This document shows, piece after piece, positions 54,950 through 60,700 of a stretch of 60,700 nucleotides of DNA (position 1 is the stretch's first letter; each line of letters starts with the position of its first letter). Source of the DNA: Parabacteroides sp. An277 (GTDB lineage Bacteria; Bacteroidota; Bacteroidia; Bacteroidales; Tannerellaceae). The notes beneath the pieces are model-generated. The model saw nothing but the letters and a program-made list of their open reading frames with translations, did no database searches and was not told the DNA's origin. The DNA lies in NCBI RefSeq assembly GCF_002159645.1, contig NZ_NFJB01000024.1:1-60700 (forward strand). The letters are read 5' to 3'. The position numbers and the translations under genes are program-made.

Positions 54950-57900
54950 CTATTTAGATGGGATACATTGCAATTGAATTTCCCCGCTTATCGTATCGCC
55001 CTTCTTCAACGGTTTCCGATAAGGTTCGTAATAACTGGAGAGGAATAACTCATCTCCCGGCGTCGCGAAATCAGCCACCAGGAATTGAATTCGGTCTCCA
55101 TCCAACCACGAACGCCAATGCTGCGTGCCGTCTGAAGGCACCACAATCCGTCCGTTCTCCTCGCTACGAAGCCCAGCATACCAGATATTTCGGCGTGTAG
55201 CTCGGAAATCATTGCTTCCTAACTGGTTAAAATCGTAACTCCACGGCCAGGAAGGTTGCATACGCGGATCTATCTCTTTCGGAAGTCCGTTATAAAACAA
55301 CTTGGCTTCGCCTACCGGACGGCTAATATGATCACTGGGATAAACACTCCATAAACCTTCTCGACGCCAGAAAGCCGTGTCAAAGAGAGTAGGCGCTTCA
55401 AACACCAATCCCCATTGCCTTGGATTGACATCCTGTAAAGCTTTGAATGTATACGTCACCGCTATCGCTCCACTGGCATTGATCGACAAAGTATAAGAAC
55501 CTGTAAACTCTAGATAAGAGCCTTTCACCTTAATTTCTATATCCTCTCCACGAGAAGCAGCTTTGACCGATTTACAGTTCCACTTCGAACACAGCTCGTT
55601 GAATGGAGGCGTATCTGCATTATGGTTCGGATAACAACCACCCCCCGTCAAAGGCAAAGCCATCAAATAAGGTCCGCCGACGAGCATCTCTTTGCCTTTC
55701 CTTTGCAGGGAAACGATTCGTCCGTCTTTCCGACTTATCTTGCAAGTAAAATCCGTACCGGAAATCAAGTAACTATCCTCCGTCTCCTGAAATGTCGTCT
55801 TCTGTTTCGCTAACGGTTGGATTCTATTCTGTACTTGCTCACCTACTGGTATACGATAAGTATCTACGTTAAAACCACGGGGGTCGATAATATCCAACAG
55901 GAGTTCGTTGGTAGCCTTCGGATTGTCAACCACGATTGAAAACAAAGTACTATCACCTGGTTGACAATCGACATCCGCTACTCCCGTTTCATCGCCATAG
56001 CGCCAATTTATCTTCAGTTCATTCAAATTGGAGAACAAATAGCGATTCTCTACAGCAATAAGAAATTCGTTCGCAGGAGACAAAGATTTGGTATGTATCT
56101 TTACTGGGCTGTATACTTTCTTCATATCCCAATATTCAGGTTTCGGACGCCGCCAGCCATCGATAGGGCCCCAAGCACCATACCCCACAGCCTGCCCATC
56201 AGGAAGCTGGAAAATATCATCGATACCGGACCAAATTGATCCTCCAAGGACACCAGGCGTATGGTACATATTTTCCCACGTAGGTGCTAAAGCTAACGCC
56301 CAATCACTGCGAATACCTGGGTCGGTAACCAATTCGCTGCGGTTATAAACATTCAAATGGCAATATTCTCCGTAGGTCATCGGACGGTCGCTCTTGGCAG
56401 CCACTTTATATCCGTCGGGACCAGGGTAATGTATGTTCGCTATCGGAGCCGTACTGCCTTGGTTGTTGAATCCTCCATACGCCTGGTCATGGAAAGCATG
56501 CGGGCGCGTCGGGTCTGCCTTTTCCACATAAACCTGGACCTGTGCAAAACCTTTATTCCAATACGACTCGTTCGCCATAGACCAAAATAATATTGAAGGA
56601 TGATTCCGGTAGAAATGGATCGTCTCCATGTTTGCCTGTAATATATAAGGATAATATTTCGGGTCTTTATAATCGAGATGTTTCCAATTCTCGTTGGCAT
56701 GATGTCCTACCCAACATACAGGTGCCTCCAATTCTACAAACATCCCTAATTCATCACATGCTTCTATCAACTCTTCACAAGGGGGATAATGAGATGTGCG
56801 TATGAAATTACAATTGGCCTCACGGTAAAGCGCTACATCACGCCGAGCAAGCTCTGGCGTAATGACACGTCCGCCCAAAGGATGCATTTCGTGCCGGCAC
56901 ACGCCGTGTAGTTTAACGGGCGTACCATTTACTAACAATCGGTTTCCTGAAACTTCCACTTCTCGGAAGCCAAAACGGCGAGAAACGATTTCCTTAGTCT
57001 GGTCACTTTCATTTAACGCCATCTTTAATGTATATAGGTGGGGATGTTCGCAATCCCATTTGCGAGGCGACGAGACTTTCCCCGTCACCCAGCCGCTCCA
57101 ACTTTCTCCAGGTGCAATGGTCGGCAATGTTTGATGAATATCCGTAGACAAGCCGTCAATATTTAATTGCAAGGAAATGTCGGTGCGAGGCTGGGAACTT
57201 CGGTTTTCGACAGTCGCATACACCTTCAATTCTGCATCCTTATATTGCGCATCTAAATCCGTCACGATACGCATGTCTGAAATATACACATCGGGTAAAG
57301 CTACCAAAGTCACCTTGCGGGTAATACCTCCCAGTTGATGAGCTGCATACTGCGTGAGACTACCTAACATATCCGCTTGCGACTCGCTGCGTACACTGAC
57401 AGATAACCTATTCTCTCCCAACAGTAGCGCCTTTGTGATGTCCAATTCAAATGCAGTCATACCTCCCGCATGCGTTCCCACTTGTTTACCATTAAGATAG
57501 ACGATAGCCTCACTTGAAACGCCATCGAAACGTAATCGTATCTGTTTATCCTTCCAATCCGCGGGCAATGTAAAATAGGTTTGATAACCTGCCCAGCCCG
57601 CAGAATCGACTTTAAATCCTTGCATAGCCCATTCTCCTGGAACTACAATCGGCTTCCAGTCTGCACGGTTATCCCTCTGATAGAAGTCCGCGTCCGGTTG
57701 CTCATGGAAAAGCCAGGTTCCGTTGAGAGAAAGTACTGGCTGATATACATCCTTCACTTGTGCCGGGCGAGGAGCATAAACCGGTAGGAAATCCTCGACA
57801 CAAACAGAGGTATCTAAATCGGCTGTTTCGCGAAACATCAAATCCATTCGTTCCTCTCCTAAGACAGGAAGAGGATTCTGCGTATTGACACGTTTCTCTT

Positions 57901-57985
57901 GTGCGGCAACTTCTCCTACGGCACATAGACAGCTCAGGGCCATACCCAGTAGCCATTTGTTCCTTGTTACAATGATTCGTTTCAT
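54950..57985 (-). CDS. Secreted GH2 beta-glycosidase, second large copy
   Basis: This 1011-residue protein has a signal peptide (MKRIIVTRNKWLLGMALSCLCAVGEVAAQ) and the full large-beta-galactosidase domain order: jelly roll (~85-232), immunoglobulin-like (~235-340), barrel (~345-640) and C-terminal sandwich. The acid/base is Glu473 in WSMANESYW and the candidate nucleophile is Glu540 in MTYGEYCH; this nucleophile context differs from the FDEW of the paralogue at 42677, so specificity may differ. It leads an operon with the MetH-activation-like gene, directly tying a glycosidase to corrinoid chemistry. A TACTTTTG -7 box is at 58020-58013. Confidence 0.87.
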   Translation of the reverse strand: MKRIIVTRNKWLLGMALSCLCAVGEVAAQEKRVNTQNPLPVLGEERMDLMFRETADLDTSVCVEDFLPVYAPRPAQVKDVYQPVLSLNGTWLFHEQPDADFYQRDNRADWKPIVVPGEWAMQGFKVDSAGWAGYQTYFTLPADWKDKQIRLRFDGVSSEAIVYLNGKQVGTHAGGMTAFELDITKALLLGENRLSVSVRSESQADMLGSLTQYAAHQLGGITRKVTLVALPDVYISDMRIVTDLDAQYKDAELKVYATVENRSSQPRTDISLQLNIDGLSTDIHQTLPTIAPGESWSGWVTGKVSSPRKWDCEHPHLYTLKMALNESDQTKEIVSRRFGFREVEVSGNRLLVNGTPVKLHGVCRHEMHPLGGRVITPELARRDVALYREANCNFIRTSHYPPCEELIEACDELGMFVELEAPVCWVGHHANENWKHLDYKDPKYYPYILQANMETIHFYRNHPSILFWSMANESYWNKGFAQVQVYVEKADPTRPHAFHDQAYGGFNNQGSTAPIANIHYPGPDGYKVAAKSDRPMTYGEYCHLNVYNRSELVTDPGIRSDWALALAPTWENMYHTPGVLGGSIWSGIDDIFQLPDGQAVGYGAWGPIDGWRRPKPEYWDMKKVYSPVKIHTKSLSPANEFLIAVENRYLFSNLNELKINWRYGDETGVADVDCQPGDSTLFSIVVDNPKATNELLLDIIDPRGFNVDTYRIPVGEQVQNRIQPLAKQKTTFQETEDSYLISGTDFTCKISRKDGRIVSLQRKGKEMLVGGPYLMALPLTGGGCYPNHNADTPPFNELCSKWNCKSVKAASRGEDIEIKVKGSYLEFTGSYTLSINASGAIAVTYTFKALQDVNPRQWGLVFEAPTLFDTAFWRREGLWSVYPSDHISRPVGEAKLFYNGLPKEIDPRMQPSWPWSYDFNQLGSNDFRATRRNIWYAGLRSEENGRIVVPSDGTQHWRSWLDGDRIQFLVADFATPGDELFLSSYYEPYRKPLKKGDTISGEIQLQCIPSK

Positions 57986-58110
57986 GGTTTTTATCCTATT
58001 TATATACTACGCCAAAAGTACACATAATCTGGCTTCCTGCCTCCCCGCTTCCAGACTAATTCGCCTTTAAAATAGGAACACGCTGCGGCAAGAATGCGCA
58101 AAAAAGGAAC

Positions 58111-59013
58111 TCAACCTTTCTTTTGCTTTTTATATTGCATCGGAGAAACACCCATTACCTGTTTAAACAGCCGGGTGAAATAATAAGGATCGTCAATCCC
58201 TATCTTGTAGCATATCTGGTTTACCCGCATAGGTGAGAAGTCTAACAACTCACAAGCACGCTGTATTTTCAATTGATTAAAATAGGTAATAGGTGAATAA
58301 CCGGTATCATGTTTGAAACGCATCGAGAAATAGGAAACCGAGTAGCCTAATCTACGAGCTATTTCTTCTAACGGCATTCGCTTCTCGATGTTCTCTTTCA
58401 TAAAGTGAATGGCCGCCGAAACCATGTCGTCTACCTCCTCGCCTGGAACCATCCTATAGGCGGCGGCACGATAGGATTGCAAGTAGGTCAATGTCCCTAA
58501 GAAATGGTAAAACGCCGTACAAGCATAGAGCAAGTTCTCGCGACTATAGCCCATTTCCAATACGTGGAAGATTTCTTCAAAAAGCGCGATGCGATCGTGA
58601 ATGCGTGAATGAGCCGTCGGTTTGACGTCACGCGGCGTCATAGCTGTATCCATAAAGCACGAGGCTATCTTCCCCTTGAAATGTACCCAATAAATTGTCC
58701 AGGGATTATGCTCGTCGGAGCCATAAGCATGAGGTACATGCGGAGGCAAGATGAAATATTGGTTTTCGTGTACTTCGTATGTCACATCTCCTATGCGATA
58801 CCACCCAGCGCCGCTGACGCAATAGATAAATACATACTGACTGATAGGTTCGTTTCGCTCTCGATAGTGATGCAAGGCATGAGGGTAATATCCAATGTCT
58901 GTAATGTACAAAACAGAGGCCAATGGATGTATTTCCATCTCTTGCACACTGTAAATGGGAATCACGATTGCCCGTTCGCCTTCAAAGCCATCTTTCTGTC
59001 GTATCATGGTCAT
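58111..59013 (-). CDS. AraC-family regulator 3
   Basis: This 300-residue protein has an N-terminal cupin domain (YVFIYCVSGAGWYRIGDVTYEVHENQYFILPPHVPHAYG, ~57-95) and a C-terminal AraC domain (LEEIARRLGYSVSYFSMRFKHDTGYSP ... VNQICYKIGIDDPYYFTRLFKQVMGVSPMQYKK). Met3 is an alternative start. It is divergent from the MFS sugar porter and upstream of GH2, so it probably senses a sugar of this locus. A TACCTTTG element (59034-59027) lies just upstream. Confidence 0.9.
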   Translation of the reverse strand: MTMIRQKDGFEGERAIVIPIYSVQEMEIHPLASVLYITDIGYYPHALHHYRERNEPISQYVFIYCVSGAGWYRIGDVTYEVHENQYFILPPHVPHAYGSDEHNPWTIYWVHFKGKIASCFMDTAMTPRDVKPTAHSRIHDRIALFEEIFHVLEMGYSRENLLYACTAFYHFLGTLTYLQSYRAAAYRMVPGEEVDDMVSAAIHFMKENIEKRMPLEEIARRLGYSVSYFSMRFKHDTGYSPITYFNQLKIQRACELLDFSPMRVNQICYKIGIDDPYYFTRLFKQVMGVSPMQYKKQKKG

Positions 59014-59139
59014 GTCGATTTTTATGCAAAGGTACGCATAGAAATCGTAAAATTCTCCATGTTCATGTCCTTTTTATCCATTTTCTTTTCCAAATAAATC
59101 GGCTTACTTTGCACACAGAATTAGAAAAGCACAAAAAAT

Positions 59140-60519
59140 ATGAATCAAACAAGCATTTATCTCTGGTTAATCTGCCTGGTTTCGGCGATGGGCGGATTGT
59201 TGTTCGGCTATGACTGGGTAGTAGTCGGAGGCGCGAAAATATTCTATGAACCTTTTTTCCAAATTGAAACGGACGCGGCTATGAGGGGTTGGGCCATGAG
59301 CAGTGCGCTGGTGGGCTGTCTGGTAGGGGCCTTGTTGTCGGGAGCTTGGAGCGACCGGTATGGGCGTCGGCGGATGCTTATCGTGGCGGCTTGGCTCTTT
59401 GTTATCTCTGCCATCGGCACAGGCGCGGTGGATAGTTTCTTTTGGTTCATTGTATATCGTATTGTGGGTGGCTTTGGTATCGGGATTGCTTCGAATGTGT
59501 CACCTGTTTATATTGCGGAGGTTTCTCCTGCGCACGTTAGAGGAAAGTTTGTGTCGATTAACCAGCTTACCATTGTCTTGGGTATTTTGTTTGCCCAAAT
59601 TGCCAATTGGCTGATAGGTGAGCATTTTACGAATGGCAGTTCCACGCTTACGTCGCACAGTATCGAATGGGCTTGGCGATGGATGATTTGGGCGGAGACA
59701 GTCCCGGCGGCACTTTTCTTGCTTCTGGCGTTCTTCATACCGGAAAGTCCGCGTTGGCTTCTTGTCCAACATAGACAGGAGCGTGCCGAAATGATATTAA
59801 AGTGGATAGGCGGACCTGCGTATGCAGCAGAGACGATTGATAGCATTCGTCAACTCATGGCACAGAAGCAAGAGACGGTGGGATGGCTTGCGTTGCGCGG
59901 GCGTCGTTTTCGCAAGGTGTTGCTCATCGGTATTGTCTTGGCAGTCTTTCAACAATGGTGTGGCATTAATGTCATATTCAATTATGCGCATGAAATCTTC
60001 TCGGCGGCGGGCTATGCGGTCTCGGATATTTTAATGAATATTGTGGTGACGGGCATCACAAATGTGGTGTTTACCTTGGTGGCAATCTATACGGTCGACC
60101 GCTGGGGGCGTCGGGCTTTGCTTTTTGTCGGTTCCATAGGTCTGGCAATTATCTACATCGTATTGGGGACGTGTTATCAGGCTGGAGCGAGCGGTATCTT
60201 TATGTTACTCTTGATTGTCTTGGCAATTGCATGTTATGCAATGTCGTTGGCTCCTATCGTGTGGGTGGTGCTCTCCGAGATTTTCCCGGTGCGGATTCGC
60301 GGGATGGCCATGGCGTTGTCCACTTTCTTCCTCTGGGTTGCCAGCTTTGTATTGACTTATACATTCCCTATTTTAAATGATGCCATCGGCGCGGCAGGTA
60401 TCTTTTGGATATATGGAGGCATCTGTCTTGCCGGGTTCCTTTTCATTTGGAAACAGCTTCCGGAGACGAAAGGCAAGACGTTGGAAGAATTGGAACGCAC
60501 TTTAACCGGGGAAAAGTAA
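59140..60519 (+). CDS. MFS sugar porter (XylE/GLUT-like proton symporter)
   Basis: This 459-residue protein has 12 membrane helices and the sugar-porter signatures: GGLLFGYDWVVVGGA (helix 1), SDRYGRRRML, RIVGGFGIG, PESPRWLL after helix 6, QQWCGINVIFNYA (helix 7), DRWGRRALL and PETKGKTLEELE at the C-terminus. QQWCGIN corresponds to the QQ.TGIN sugar-binding motif. It imports a monosaccharide across the inner membrane, likely one released by the GH2 enzymes. Its stop codon is five bases before a palindrome array. Confidence 0.93.
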   Translation: MNQTSIYLWLICLVSAMGGLLFGYDWVVVGGAKIFYEPFFQIETDAAMRGWAMSSALVGCLVGALLSGAWSDRYGRRRMLIVAAWLFVISAIGTGAVDSFFWFIVYRIVGGFGIGIASNVSPVYIAEVSPAHVRGKFVSINQLTIVLGILFAQIANWLIGEHFTNGSSTLTSHSIEWAWRWMIWAETVPAALFLLLAFFIPESPRWLLVQHRQERAEMILKWIGGPAYAAETIDSIRQLMAQKQETVGWLALRGRRFRKVLLIGIVLAVFQQWCGINVIFNYAHEIFSAAGYAVSDILMNIVVTGITNVVFTLVAIYTVDRWGRRALLFVGSIGLAIIYIVLGTCYQAGASGIFMLLLIVLAIACYAMSLAPIVWVVLSEIFPVRIRGMAMALSTFFLWVASFVLTYTFPILNDAIGAAGIFWIYGGICLAGFLFIWKQLPETKGKTLEELERTLTGEK

Positions 60520-60524
60520 GAGCG

Positions 60525-60700
60525 TCTAAACCGTTTAGATTGTTTCCTGGATTTTCAGGAGAACGTCTAAACCGTTTAGATTGCTTCCTGGATTTTCAGG
60601 AGACTTTCTAAACCGTTTAGATTGCTTCCTGAATTTTCAGGAGACTTTCTAAACCGTTTAGATTGCTTCCTGAATTTTCAGGAGACTTTCTAAACCGTTT
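60525..60700. repeat. Phased palindrome array, at least 5 x 41 bp, cut by the window end
   Basis: TCTAAACCGTTTAGA palindromes are centred at 60532, 60573, 60614, 60655 and 60696. TCCTGgattttCAGGA hairpins lie exactly midway (first centre 60552.5), so a palindrome occurs every 20.5 bp. Variation affects the loop (GGATTTT or GAATTTT) and spacers, not the arms. The array begins five bases after the MFS stop codon. Confidence 0.92.

Overview
The window looks like a chromosome segment of a gut Bacteroidales bacterium, most likely Parabacteroides. The evidence is two SusC/SusD pairs, Bacteroidetes-type promoters (TTG, 19-20 nt, TAnnTTTG), a FecR anti-sigma gene, many GH2 enzymes, and DUF6383- and DUF6261-type proteins, which I associate with Parabacteroides. 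Genus and family calls come from reading the sequence; no search was run. Nearly all genes are on the minus strand.

Layout. (1) 1-6.9 kb: a giant secreted DUF6383 protein behind three tandem ORF6N-domain genes. (2) 7.1-10.6 kb: aroB, an acyltransferase, an HxlR regulator, tRNA-Arg(CCG) and a 36-residue membrane peptide. (3) 10.6-26.9 kb: polysaccharide utilization locus 1, reading fecR, susC (with STN domain), susD, a DUF6261 gene, GH31, GH2 and an NPCBM-type hydrolase; a candidate plus-strand sRNA sits in the fecR-susC gap. (4) 27.3-35.6 kb: locus 2, with susC, susD and GH2. Its susC start is interrupted at a G7 tract, and a susD tail fragment lies upstream. (5) 36.4-42.3 kb: a second DUF6383/ORF6N module, with the same promoter, structured leader and 3' element as the first. 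(6) 42.7-60.5 kb: a corrinoid methyl-transfer island. It encodes two UroD-family methyltransferases, a corrinoid protein, a [2Fe-2S]/ASKHA reactivase, a protein resembling the MetH activation domain, an SSS symporter, a sugar porter, two large GH2 beta-glycosidases and three AraC regulators. The likely job is to cleave a glycoside, import a methylated product and remove its methyl group.

The most unusual feature crosses all regions. At least a dozen intergenic spaces carry arrays of short palindromes set at fixed centre-to-centre distances of about 20.5, 21, 22 or 23 bp. Most arrays use their own palindrome sequence, keep symmetry through paired changes in both arms, and lie just after a stop codon. 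The purely divergent protein-gene spacers at 8.2-8.36, 51.47-51.59 and 59.01-59.14 kb have none. I know of no description of this family. It is my main candidate for an undescribed system; the corrinoid/GH2 island and the DUF6383/ORF6N module follow.
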